Source: Candidatus Bipolaricaulota bacterium
GTDB lineage: Bacteria; Bipolaricaulota; Bipolaricaulia; Bipolaricaulales; Bipolaricaulaceae
NCBI GenBank assembly: GCA_022838705.1
Contig: JALHJZ010000003.1
Location: 1-64,000, forward strand
Reading direction: 5' to 3'
DNA: 64,000 nucleotides
Position numbers and translations under genes: made by a program. Positions 24,817 through 32,992 of this stretch are shown here, in pieces. How positions within the stretch are numbered: position 1 is the stretch's first letter; every line of letters begins with the position of its first letter. The notes beneath the pieces are model-generated. The model made no database searches, was not told the origin of the DNA, and saw only the letters and a program-made list of their open reading frames with translations.

Positions 24817-25404
24817 ATGATGAAGCGGGCAATGCTCTCGACATTGGCGATCGTGCTGCTCGGGGGAGGTCTGGCGCTAGGGCAGGCGTGCTGCCCGCCG
24901 CCCCCGTGCTGTCCCCCTCCCCCCCCAGAACCCTCCTGTTACACCACGTTCTGGGTCGGGGAGCCGATTCTGGTGGAGTTGGTCATCCCGTGGGGCCTGT
25001 TCTGCTGCTCTTGCTGTGGGACGACGACGCTGATCACGGGGTGGTCGGTGGAGGCATTCGGCGGCGGGGTCGTGTACCAGTACACCTACCCCACTCCGGT
25101 GGGCGCGGACACGGAGATCGTGTGGGCCCAGGTGGATCTCGCCGGGGTCCAGGTCGCACCGGGGTTCTACACGATCACGGTCACAACCACGGACAAGGTG
25201 GTGCAGACCCACGTGAAGATCGACGAGAAGAAGCGCGATTGCTGCTTCTTCCTCTGCACGCCGCTCTCTCGGCCGTGCGGGGTCTCCCTGTGCGATCCGT
25301 ACCTCAAGGTATCGCGGGCCCCGACCTGCACCCCGTGTGGCGATCCGTGTTGCGGCCCGTGCGGCTGCTTCCCGTTCCTGCTCTTCCTCGGCATCGGGAA
25401 GTGA
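24817..25404 (+). CDS. cysteine- and proline-rich exported protein, unknown function
   Basis: A 195-residue protein I do not recognise. Residues 1-22 form a signal peptide (LALG before QAC). The mature protein has about 20 cysteines in clusters: ACCPPPPCCPPPPP near residue 25, FCCSCCG near 65 and a tail rich in CC, CTPC, DPCCGPCGC motifs. Between them lies a beta-rich core (VYQYTYPTPVGADTEIVW, GFYTITVTTTDKV) like a small Ig-type or BsuPI-like domain. The pattern suits disulfide cross-linking or metal binding at the cell surface. It shares a transcript with mutM, which begins one base after its stop. Good ribosome site at ATG 24817. Confidence 0.65.
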   Translation: MMKRAMLSTLAIVLLGGGLALGQACCPPPPCCPPPPPEPSCYTTFWVGEPILVELVIPWGLFCCSCCGTTTLITGWSVEAFGGGVVYQYTYPTPVGADTEIVWAQVDLAGVQVAPGFYTITVTTTDKVVQTHVKIDEKKRDCCFFLCTPLSRPCGVSLCDPYLKVSRAPTCTPCGDPCCGPCGCFPFLLFLGIGK

Positions 25405-25405
25405 G

Positions 25406-26242
25406 TTGCCGGAGCTCCCGGATCTGGAGGTCGTGCGGGACATCCTCTCCCCCCGGATCGTGGGGCAGGCGGTCCGGGGGGTGGAGGTCAACCGTCCCAA
25501 TCTCCTCCGCACCGGGGAGGGGAGTGCGTCCCTCCTCGTAGGGAAGAAACTCCACGCGATCGGACGGCGAGGGAAGTACCTCCTCTTCTCGTTCGGGCCG
25601 GAGGTCCACCTCCTCGTTCACCTCATGCGTTGGGGGTGGTTGTGGCACGGTCCGCATGGGTACACGCCGACCACGGCGACCCAGCTCCGGCTGATGTTCG
25701 ACGATGGGTCCGACCTCCGCCTCATCGAGGCGCGGTCGCCGTACCTGGCAGCGGCGTGGGTGGTCCCCGATCCGAAGGCAGCTCAGCCGTTGCGGGACCT
25801 CGGCGTGGAGCCCCTGTCCGCCGAGTTCACCCCGGAGGTCCTGCGCCACCTCATCGCGGGGAAGCGGCGGCCCCTGAAGCGGTTCCTCACGGACCAGTCG
25901 TTGATCGCCGGGATCGGGAACGCCTACGCGGACGAGATCCTGTTCCGGGCCCGGCTATCCCCAATCCGCTATACCCACACCCTGACGGAGGACGAGCTCG
26001 ACCGCCTATGGCACGCGATCGAGGAGACGCTGCGCTGGGCGATCCGGGAGATCCGGGCGCGGGTGGGGGACGCACTGTTCGATCGTGAAGTGCGCGACTT
26101 CCTCTTCGTACACGGGAAGAAGGGCGACCCGTGTCGGGAGTGCGGGACCCCGATCGCGGAGATCCTGTTCGAGGACGAGCGGACCAACTACTGCCCGCGC
26201 TGCCAGGGCCCACGCGTCGCCCCTCCGCTCCGTCGCGGGTGA
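25406..26242 (+). CDS. mutM: formamidopyrimidine-DNA glycosylase (Fpg/MutM)
   Basis: A 278-residue base-excision repair enzyme that removes oxidised purines and nicks the strand. The start is TTG 25406: only this choice puts the catalytic proline at position 2 (Met-Pro-Glu-Leu-Pro-Asp), as the chemistry requires. Lys in RRGKYLLF, the H2TH region LIAGIGNAYADEILF, and a C-terminal zinc finger (CRECGTPI and CPRCQGP) are intact. Asp replaces the commoner Glu at the end of PELPE. It lies one base after the stop of the cysteine-rich secreted protein with only a weak ribosome site, so its translation probably depends on that gene. Confidence 0.9.
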   Translation: MPELPDLEVVRDILSPRIVGQAVRGVEVNRPNLLRTGEGSASLLVGKKLHAIGRRGKYLLFSFGPEVHLLVHLMRWGWLWHGPHGYTPTTATQLRLMFDDGSDLRLIEARSPYLAAAWVVPDPKAAQPLRDLGVEPLSAEFTPEVLRHLIAGKRRPLKRFLTDQSLIAGIGNAYADEILFRARLSPIRYTHTLTEDELDRLWHAIEETLRWAIREIRARVGDALFDREVRDFLFVHGKKGDPCRECGTPIAEILFEDERTNYCPRCQGPRVAPPLRRG

Positions 26243-26247
26243 GGCCG

Positions 26248-27159
26248 TCAGGAGAGGAGGAGGGCCAGGATCGCCTTCTGGGCGTGGAGGCGGTTCTCGG
26301 CCTGATCGAACAGGACTGAATTCTCGCTCCGGGAGGCCTCGTAGGTGATCTCCTCCCCATAGTGGGCCGGGAGGCAGTGCATGACGAGGCAGCCCCGGTT
26401 CGCCAGCGCCAGGAGGTCGAGGTCGATCGTGAACCCGCGGAACATCCTCCGGCGGGCCTCGGCTTCGTCCTCCTGGCCCATGCTCGCCCAGACGTCGGTG
26501 TACAGGATGTCCGCGCCCCGCGCCGCTTCCCGCGGGTCGTGGACGATGTCCACCGTCGCCCCACCGCTCCGCGCAGCCTGGACGATGTCCGCGTTGGGCT
26601 CATGTCCCACGGGACAGGCGATCCGGAACTGCAGCCCAAACGCGGCCGATGCCTCGAGGAGCGAGTGGGCAACGTTATTCCCGTCGCCGATGAACGCCAG
26701 GGTCAGGCCCGGCAGCGTCCCCACCTTCTCGCGGATGGTGAGCATGTCCCCCAGGGCTTGGCACGGGTGATGGAGGTCGGACAGTCCGTTGATCACGGGG
26801 ACCGTGGCGTAGCGCGCGAGCTCCGTCACGATGTCGTGGCCGAACACCCGCGCCATGATCCCATCGGCGTACCGGGAGAGGTTGAGGGCGATGTCCTCCG
26901 TCGTCTCCCTCTTCCCGAGCTTGATGTCGTCGGGCCCGAGGTAGAGGGCGTGTCCGCCGAGGTGGGTCATCCCGACCTCGAACGAGACGCGCGTTCGCAA
27001 CGATGGTTTTTGAAAGACCATGGCGAGGGTCTTCCCTGGGAGCACGTCGCGGTGCGAGATCCCCGCCCGATGTTCCCGCTTGAGGTGCAACGCGAGATCG
27101 AGGGCTTCCCGCAGTTCCGGAGCCGACCAGTCAGCGATGCACAGGAAATGCCGGTTCAC
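26248..27159 (-). CDS. argF: ornithine carbamoyltransferase
   Basis: A 303-residue transcarbamylase making citrulline from ornithine and carbamoyl phosphate, normal length. The carbamoyl-phosphate site is KPSLRTRVSFE (SLRTR in place of the usual STRTR), then HPCQALGD; the ornithine-binding loop DVWASMGQ and HCLPAHYGEEI mark it as ornithine-, not aspartate-, specific. It follows the saccharopine-dehydrogenase-like gene by 11 bases. No other arginine gene is in the window, so a catabolic or biosynthetic direction is open. Convergent with mutM, 5 bases apart. Confidence 0.92.
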   Translation of the reverse strand: MNRHFLCIADWSAPELREALDLALHLKREHRAGISHRDVLPGKTLAMVFQKPSLRTRVSFEVGMTHLGGHALYLGPDDIKLGKRETTEDIALNLSRYADGIMARVFGHDIVTELARYATVPVINGLSDLHHPCQALGDMLTIREKVGTLPGLTLAFIGDGNNVAHSLLEASAAFGLQFRIACPVGHEPNADIVQAARSGGATVDIVHDPREAARGADILYTDVWASMGQEDEAEARRRMFRGFTIDLDLLALANRGCLVMHCLPAHYGEEITYEASRSENSVLFDQAENRLHAQKAILALLLS

Positions 27160-27170
27160 GGCCTACCCCC

Positions 27171-28403
27171 TCACTTGGACGACTCCACTTCCCGCACGGC
27201 GATCCCCCGCCGGGCGAGTTCGGCGATGAACTCCGGGTAGAGCTCGCTCGTGATCGCGTCCTCCGGGGGCACGATCCCCCGCCCGCGGATCTTCCCTGCC
27301 CCCACGAACCGGGCCCCGATCGCGGCCGCGAACCCGGTGACGCGGGCCATGGACGAGATCCCCGTCACGGGGTCCGCCTCGTCCCACAGGTAGTAGTCCA
27401 CCCGGGCCTGCCGGCCGGCCTTCGTCCCCAGGACCGTGTTCCACATCACGCACACGTCCCTCTCGCCTGGTCCCGGTTGGAGCCGCGGGGTGAGGAGCCG
27501 CGCCAGGAACTCCCGCGGGACGATCAAATTCCCATCGAGTCGGACCGGGTCGAGGTCGAGCAGTCCGCACTCCCGCAGCACGTCCACCGCCGCGTAGTGG
27601 CCTGGCCAGCGGATCGTCTTCTCCGCGAAGTCCCCGAGCTCCGGCCGGGTGTAGATGAACGAGGGCATCCCGGGGGTGATCGCGCATTCCAGGGTCTCGT
27701 CCACTCCGAATTGGCGGAACGGGAAGGTCTCCCGGTCGGTGAGGGCGTCGACCTCCACCACCCGCCCGTTCTTCTTCACCTGGACCTTGATCATGTACTC
27801 GCGCAGCACGTGATCGAACGCCCACGTCACCATGTACCGCAGGGGATGGCGGGCCGCGGCTGCCTTCTCCGGGATCCCCCCCACCCGTGCCACCGCCGAC
27901 ACGGCCCGGTCCAGCTTGCGGATCCCCTCCCCGACGGTGATGTTGGAGATGCCGGGCGCGAACCCGATCCCGTCCAAGAACGTGACCTCGTTGCGGAGGG
28001 CCTGCTCGTGGAGCCACTCCCCGTACTCCTCGGCCGTCATGCCGGGGGGGAGTTCGAGCCCCTCCGTCTCGTAGGGGTCCGGCCGGCGATGGTACTCCTC
28101 GAGCATGTCCACAACGTGCACCCCGTGTTCGATGGCCTGGTGGGCCGCCCGGTAGCTCGTGCGGCGATCGGGGAGGGCATTCACCACCACGTCGTAGTCA
28201 GCGAGGACCTTCCTCACGCCACCATCCACCACATCGCCGGGATGGAGCACGACCTTCTCGCTCCCGATCCACTGTTTCGTCCGCTGGAGGGCATCCGGCG
28301 ACCGGGAGACGAGGCCCACCGCCTCTACACTGTCCTCCCGCACCAGATCCCAGGCCACCGCCGCTCCGATCTTCCCTGTTCCCCCGAAGACGAGGATCTT
28401 CAT
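27171..28403 (-). CDS. saccharopine dehydrogenase-like (Lys9/NAD-binding) protein
   Basis: A 410-residue cytoplasmic protein of the saccharopine dehydrogenase/homospermidine synthase superfamily. It begins with a Rossmann site (MKILVFGGTGKIGAAVAW), then VVNALPDRRTSYRAA and HVVDMLEEY; GIGFAPGISNITVGEG about residue 160 opens the substrate domain. Relatives act on saccharopine, carboxynorspermidine or related amino acids. Placement directly before argF suggests a role in ornithine, arginine or lysine metabolism, but nothing in the sequence fixes the substrate. Downstream of the Lrp-type domain gene by 33 bases. Confidence 0.78.
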   Translation of the reverse strand: MKILVFGGTGKIGAAVAWDLVREDSVEAVGLVSRSPDALQRTKQWIGSEKVVLHPGDVVDGGVRKVLADYDVVVNALPDRRTSYRAAHQAIEHGVHVVDMLEEYHRRPDPYETEGLELPPGMTAEEYGEWLHEQALRNEVTFLDGIGFAPGISNITVGEGIRKLDRAVSAVARVGGIPEKAAAARHPLRYMVTWAFDHVLREYMIKVQVKKNGRVVEVDALTDRETFPFRQFGVDETLECAITPGMPSFIYTRPELGDFAEKTIRWPGHYAAVDVLRECGLLDLDPVRLDGNLIVPREFLARLLTPRLQPGPGERDVCVMWNTVLGTKAGRQARVDYYLWDEADPVTGISSMARVTGFAAAIGARFVGAGKIRGRGIVPPEDAITSELYPEFIAELARRGIAVREVESSK

Positions 28404-28436
28404 GCCCGTTCACATCCTTTGTATACGGATCGCATG

Positions 28437-28700
28437 CTAGTCGGTGAACTTCTTCGTCACGATGTGGGTGCTCGTCGAGGACACGCCTTCCACCTTGCGG
28501 ATCTCCTCGGTCACGATGTTGTGGAGCTCCGCCACGGAGAAACTCGCGGGGAGCTCCGCAAACTCGAGGTAGGCGATGATGTCGTAGTCGCCGAACACGG
28601 TATCCACCCGCTTCACATGCGGCTTGGTGCGGAGGATCTCCGCGATCTTCCCCTCTGTCGCCCCGCGACAGCGGACGAGGACGTATGCTGAAACTGCCAT
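28437..28700 (-). CDS. stand-alone Lrp/AsnC ligand-binding (RAM) domain protein
   Basis: An 87-residue protein consisting only of the alpha-beta dimer domain of Lrp/AsnC regulators, with no helix-turn-helix. Typical features are the start SAYVLVRC, KPHVKRVDTVFGDYDIIAYLEF and the C-terminal IRKVEGVSSTSTHIV. Such single-domain forms bind amino acids as decamers or octamers and may regulate partners by assembly. It leads a probable operon with the saccharopine-dehydrogenase-like gene and argF, which fits amino-acid sensing. Ribosome site AAGGGGGT before ATG 28700. Divergent from gltX. Confidence 0.85.
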   Translation of the reverse strand: MAVSAYVLVRCRGATEGKIAEILRTKPHVKRVDTVFGDYDIIAYLEFAELPASFSVAELHNIVTEEIRKVEGVSSTSTHIVTKKFTD

Positions 28701-28761
28701 TAATGACCCCCTTCTTGTCGGTCCAGATGGTAGCCGGCCGCGGCAGAGGAGGCAAAGGTCC

Positions 28762-28790
28762 TTGGGACCCCCGGAGGCGGGCGGTAGAAT
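28762..28790 (+). promoter_or_regulatory. promoter for leaderless gltX (TTGGGA, 17 bases, TAGAAT)
   Basis: TTGGGA (28762-28767) and TAGAAT (28785-28790) are exactly 17 bases apart, and the gltX ATG follows the -10 box by 7 bases. Transcription should begin at the A of ATG or one base before. No ribosome site is possible, so this is the clearest leaderless promoter in the window. Confidence 0.6.
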
Positions 28791-28797
28791 GCGGCCC

Positions 28798-30099
28798 ATG
28801 AATTCCGTGCGCGTGCGGTTCGCTCCCAGCCCCACCGGATACCTCCACGTGGGGGGGGGACGGACCGCCCTGTTCAACTGGCTCTATGCTCGGCACCACA
28901 AGGGGACGTTCATCCTCCGCATCGAGGACACGGACCGCACCCGCTCCACCGACGAGGCGATCGAGCAGATCTTCGCCTCCCTGCGCTGGCTGGGATTGGA
29001 TTGGGACGAAGTGTACCGCCAGACGGACCGCTTCGATCGACACCGCGAGGTCGCCGTCGAGCTCACGCGCCGGGGGGCGGCCTACGAGAAGGACGGCGCG
29101 CTGTGGTTTAGGATCCCCCGGGACGGGGCGACGACCGTCCCTGACCTCCTTGCCGGCGATGTGACGGTGCAGCACACGGAGCTCAAGGACCTCGTCATCC
29201 TCCGCTCCGATGCCACCCCCACCTACAACTTCGCGTGCGTGGTGGATGACCACGACATGGGGATCACCCATGTCATCCGGGGGGCGGAGCACCTCAACAA
29301 CACCCCCAAACAGATCCTCATCTACGAGGCGCTGGGGTGGACCCCACCGGCGTTCGCCCACGTCCCACTCATCCTCGGCCCGGATCGGACGAAGCTCTCC
29401 AAGCGCCACGGGGCGGGGTCGGTCCTCGACTACGACCAACGGGGAATCCTCCCCGAGGCGCTCGTGAACTTCCTCGCCCGCCTGGGATGGTCCCATGGGG
29501 ACCAGGAGGTGTTCACGCGCGACGAGCTCGTGGCCCTGTTCGACCTCCCCGGGGTCAACACGTCGGCGGCGGTGTTCGACGAGGAGAAGCTCCTCTGGCT
29601 CAACCATGAGTGGCTGCGGCGCCTCGATCCCCACCGGCTGGGGGACCTCCTCGCGGACCGGATCGTGGGGCGGGGGGTGGCGGACCGGGCCACGGTCGAG
29701 GCAGCGGGGAGGGACAAGCTCGCCCGGGCCGCGGTGCTCCTCCGCGAACGGGGGAAGACCCTCGTGGAGATGGCGGATCGCGCCCGGCCGTACCTCCCGG
29801 GCCCGATCGCCCTCCCCGACGACGCTCGGGACCTGTTCACTCCCGACGTGAGGGCCGCGTTGCGCATCCTGGCGGTGCGGGTGGGGGAGCTGGACGACCC
29901 GACGGCCCACGGGTTCGAGACCGCCCTGCGACGGGTGGCGGACGAGCGAGGCCTCCCGCTGAAGACCCTCGCCCCTGCGGTCCGGGTCGCAGTGACGGGG
30001 TCGCGGGTCGGACCGGGGCTGTTCGACGTGCTGTCGGTGGCGGGTCCGGAGATCGTCGCGGCGCGGGTGGAGGCCGCCGCGAAGGAGGACCGATCGTGA
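28798..30099 (+). CDS. gltX: glutamyl-tRNA synthetase
   Basis: A 433-residue class I synthetase charging tRNA-Glu, somewhat shorter than the usual 465-490. The HIGH-type motif is SPTGYLHVGGGRTALFNW, the acceptor region RIEDTDRTRST and NFACVVDDHDMGITHVIRG, and the KMSKS-type motif is KLSKRHG. The anticodon-binding part at the C-terminus is compact. ATG 28798 matches the family start (MNSVRVRFAPSPTG) and is immediately downstream of a promoter, so the mRNA should lack a leader. The stop overlaps the next gene (GTGA). Whether it also charges tRNA-Gln cannot be judged here. Confidence 0.95.
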   Translation: MNSVRVRFAPSPTGYLHVGGGRTALFNWLYARHHKGTFILRIEDTDRTRSTDEAIEQIFASLRWLGLDWDEVYRQTDRFDRHREVAVELTRRGAAYEKDGALWFRIPRDGATTVPDLLAGDVTVQHTELKDLVILRSDATPTYNFACVVDDHDMGITHVIRGAEHLNNTPKQILIYEALGWTPPAFAHVPLILGPDRTKLSKRHGAGSVLDYDQRGILPEALVNFLARLGWSHGDQEVFTRDELVALFDLPGVNTSAAVFDEEKLLWLNHEWLRRLDPHRLGDLLADRIVGRGVADRATVEAAGRDKLARAAVLLRERGKTLVEMADRARPYLPGPIALPDDARDLFTPDVRAALRILAVRVGELDDPTAHGFETALRRVADERGLPLKTLAPAVRVAVTGSRVGPGLFDVLSVAGPEIVAARVEAAAKEDRS

Positions 30100-32165
30100 G
30101 AGTTCTTCTGGCCGCTCTTGTGTTGTGGAGCGCCTGGGGCCTCGCCCTAGGGGAGGAGGTGCGCCTCGCCCCGGCCCCGGAGGGGATCGCGGGCGACTGG
30201 GCACAACCGCTCGTCCCTCTGCGCCTGAAGGCCACGCCAGCCCAGGCGGTGCGGTTCGATGGTCCCCCCCTCGCCCTCTCGCAGTGGGGAGAGGTCACGC
30301 TGGGCACCGCGCACTACCCGTTCCTCCTCGGGGTGCGGGCCGATGGTCAGGCCGACCTGTGGGTGGACAGGAACCGGGATCAGGTGCTCTCCGGTGACGA
30401 GCTCGTCGCCGGCGCCCGCGCCCCCGAGTACGTGGTATGGGAACTCGAGCTTCAGGCCACCCCCGCCGGGGGGGAGGCGTTCCCCTACCCGCTCACCGTC
30501 CTCTGGCCCGTGGGGCGCGGGTACGTCTACCTCCTCGGCGGAGCACCCCGTCACGGCGAGCTCGAAGTGGACGGGGCCCGCGTCGCGTTCGTGCTCGTAG
30601 ACGGCGACCTCGACGGGACATACGGGACGAAGGGGGACTTCTATGCGGTGGACGTGGACGGGGACGGAATCATCCACGGCGACCCCGACGGCCACGAGCG
30701 GTTCGCCCTCACCGAGGCGTTCACTGTGGGGAGGGAGAGCTACCGCCTCTCCCGGATCCACCCCGGCGGGGCATCGGTGACGCTCACCCCAACCGGCTAT
30801 GTCCCGCCCAAGCCGCCCCTCATCCCCGGTTTCCCCGCCCCCGAGGTTCGCTTCACCGCGTTCCCCGATGGGGATCCGGTGGCCCTGTCTGACTTGCGGG
30901 GGAAAATCGTCCTCGTGGACTTCTGGGCCACGTGGTGCGGGCCGTGCATGGCCGAACTCCCCCATCTCCGCGAGCTGTACGCGGCGCACCACGACGCAGG
31001 GTTCGAGATCATCGGGCTCAGCCTGGACACGAGCGAGCGGGAGCTCCGCACCGTGCTCGATACTGAGGGGATCCCGTGGCCGGTGGCGTTTGAGGGCCGC
31101 AGCTGGGATAACTCGCTCGCCCAGCTGTATCGGGTCTACCAAATCCCCACATCCTACCTCCTCGACCGGGACGGGATCATCCGCTACCGCGACCTCCACG
31201 GAGAGGAGCTCGCGGAGAAGCTAGCTGAACTCCTCGCCGCGGCTACGCCCGAGCCGGAGATGGCGCCCGCCCCGGTTGCGTTTGGCCTGCCCGTCCCGAT
31301 CCTGGAGATCGTGGTCCCGCCCGAGGTCAGCCTCGCCGCGGGTGAGCCGCAGGTCCTCGCCGTGAAACTCATCAACACCGCCCCTTACGACGCGGAGGAC
31401 GTGAAGGTCTCCGTCCAGGGGCTCCCGATCCAGGTCGAACTGGAGGTGGGGACGATCCCCGCGTTCGGGGCGCGGGTGGCCGAGCTTTCGGTCGCGCCCC
31501 CCGCCGCGCCGCAGTCCGGCTCGGTGGAGGTCGTGTACCACTACTGCATCGGCGATTCATGCTTCCAAATCGAGGACGCGGTGGAGGTCGCGTTCGCGCT
31601 CGGGGAGCCCGCGCGGCAGCCGTCCGGGATCCCCGTGGGGTGGATCCTCATCGCCCTCGGGGTGGGGTTGGTCCTGGCGGTGGTGCTGCGGGGCCGCGGG
31701 CTCTTCATCATCGCGCTATGGTTGGTCGGCGTGGCCGGGGCAAGCCTCGCCGTGGGGATCCTCCGCGGGCAGGCAACCCAAGCGGAGCGGATCGGAAGCG
31801 TCCTCTGCACGGCGTGCGTGGGGATCGAGGAGGTCCGCACCGAGGCGCCGACCCTCTCCCCCGCGGAGCGGGAGGCGTTCGCCGCGTTCCGGGGATCCGC
31901 GCACCTCGTCGTGTTCCACACCCCGTGGTGCCGATCGTGTCCCTATGCCCAAGCCCTCGTCGCCGAGGTGGCACGGGCCAACCCGCGGATCAGCTACGAG
32001 CTTGTGGACGCTGATCAGGACAGGGAGCGCGCTCTGGCGGCCGGGATCGCTGCAGCCGGGAAGGTCGTCGTCCCGGCGATCCTCGTCGCGGAAACGGGAC
32101 GAATCCTGGTCGGGACAAGTGACCTTTCGGCGCGAATCCTCGCGGCCCTCGGGGAGATCCGGTGA
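30096..32165 (+). CDS. exported/membrane redox protein with TlpA-type and second thioredoxin domains and DsbD-like segment
   Basis: A 689-residue multidomain protein. Residues 1-19 are a signal peptide; 20-240 a beta-rich domain with acidic, calcium-type loops (DRNRDQVLSGDE at 91-102, DVDGDGIIHGDPDG at 186-199). Residues 245-385 are a TlpA/ResA thioredoxin domain with WCGPC at 280-284 and cis-Pro IPTS. Residues 398-503 resemble the DsbD N-terminal domain, with Cys484 and Cys489 in YHYCIGDSCF. A two-helix hairpin (about 513-533 and 535-557) is followed by CTAC 571-574 and a second thioredoxin-like domain with WCRSC 611-615 and cis-Pro VVP. The hairpin puts both thioredoxins outside. GTG 30096 overlaps the gltX stop; the polyferredoxin gene follows with a GTGA overlap. 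Confidence 0.8.
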   Translation: MRVLLAALVLWSAWGLALGEEVRLAPAPEGIAGDWAQPLVPLRLKATPAQAVRFDGPPLALSQWGEVTLGTAHYPFLLGVRADGQADLWVDRNRDQVLSGDELVAGARAPEYVVWELELQATPAGGEAFPYPLTVLWPVGRGYVYLLGGAPRHGELEVDGARVAFVLVDGDLDGTYGTKGDFYAVDVDGDGIIHGDPDGHERFALTEAFTVGRESYRLSRIHPGGASVTLTPTGYVPPKPPLIPGFPAPEVRFTAFPDGDPVALSDLRGKIVLVDFWATWCGPCMAELPHLRELYAAHHDAGFEIIGLSLDTSERELRTVLDTEGIPWPVAFEGRSWDNSLAQLYRVYQIPTSYLLDRDGIIRYRDLHGEELAEKLAELLAAATPEPEMAPAPVAFGLPVPILEIVVPPEVSLAAGEPQVLAVKLINTAPYDAEDVKVSVQGLPIQVELEVGTIPAFGARVAELSVAPPAAPQSGSVEVVYHYCIGDSCFQIEDAVEVAFALGEPARQPSGIPVGWILIALGVGLVLAVVLRGRGLFIIALWLVGVAGASLAVGILRGQATQAERIGSVLCTACVGIEEVRTEAPTLSPAEREAFAAFRGSAHLVVFHTPWCRSCPYAQALVAEVARANPRISYELVDADQDRERALAAGIAAAGKVVVPAILVAETGRILVGTSDLSARILAALGEIR

Positions 32166-32992
32166 CCCTGCGCGCGTTCCGCCGGGGGACCCAGTCCCTG
32201 GGGATCCTCCTCGGCGTGCTCGGCGCCACCGGGATCGGGATGACGCATCTTATCTTCCCCGGACTCCACTGTTACGCGTGTCCACTCGCGATCACCGTGT
32301 GCCCGATCGGGCTCATGCAACACCTCATCATCTCCGGGACGGTCCCGTTCTACTTCCTGGGGACGGTCGCTGCCTATGGGCTCCTCCTCGGCCGCGGCTG
32401 GTGCGGCTGGTTCTGTCCGTTCGGGACGGTGAACGACCTCCTCTCGTTCCGCAAGGTCCGCTTCGTGCGGGCCCTGTCGCCCCTGAAACTCCTCGTCCTG
32501 GTGGGGACGGGCGTGGCCGCGTGGCGCCTCGCCGATACGTGGTTCTGCAAGCTGTGCCCGGTGGGATCACTCACCGCCTCCCTCCCCTACCTCGGGCTCG
32601 GCGTGGCCGAGGTGAACGCGCCGTTCCTCCTCCACCTGGCGACCCTGGCCGCGGTGGTGGGGGGGATGGTCCTCATCTCCCGGTTCTGGTGTCGCTACCT
32701 CTGTCCGATGGGGGGGCTCCTCTCGTTGTTCAATCGGGTGAGCTTCTTTGGCCTGCGGCTCCGCGGCGAGCGGTGCACGGAGTGCGGCCTGTGCGCCCGC
32801 TCCTGTCCGATGGGGATCGAGCCCCACCGGAAGATCAACTCCGCGGACTGCATCAAGTGCGGGGAGTGCGTGGGGTCGTGCCCAACCACGGCGCTCTCCA
32901 TCGGGTTCTCCTTACCGGGGGCGAGGGGCCGTGATCCGCTACGCTCTGCTGGGTCTCCTCCAAGGGCTGACGGAGTTCCTCCCCGTCAGTAG
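32162..32992 (+). CDS. NapH-like membrane polyferredoxin (4Fe-4S)
   Basis: A 276-residue membrane iron-sulfur protein. Four or five hydrophobic helices are interrupted by cysteine motifs HCYACPLAITVCPIG, GWCGWFCPFG, FCKLCPVGS and WCRYLCPMGG, as in NapH/MauN/CcoG-type proteins, and the tail carries two full 4Fe-4S motifs (CTECGLCARSCP and CIKCGECVGSCP). It should move electrons across or along the membrane. It is translationally coupled to the dual-thioredoxin protein before it (GTGA), so the likely sink is thiol reduction outside the cytoplasm. The last 20 residues overlap uppP and are low-complexity; the true end may matter little. Confidence 0.85.
   Translation: MTLRAFRRGTQSLGILLGVLGATGIGMTHLIFPGLHCYACPLAITVCPIGLMQHLIISGTVPFYFLGTVAAYGLLLGRGWCGWFCPFGTVNDLLSFRKVRFVRALSPLKLLVLVGTGVAAWRLADTWFCKLCPVGSLTASLPYLGLGVAEVNAPFLLHLATLAAVVGGMVLISRFWCRYLCPMGGLLSLFNRVSFFGLRLRGERCTECGLCARSCPMGIEPHRKINSADCIKCGECVGSCPTTALSIGFSLPGARGRDPLRSAGSPPRADGVPPRQ

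Noticed and set aside
26248..27159. YgeW-type carbamoyltransferase of purine degradation
   Set aside because: The ornithine-binding loop DVWASMGQ and HCLPAHYGEEI are typical of ornithine carbamoyltransferase, and the gene is 25 kb from the purine operon.
28198..30204. A 668-codon minus-strand frame across gltX
   Set aside because: It runs antisense to gltX and across the Lrp-domain gene in the wrong frame; composition is that of a GC shadow.
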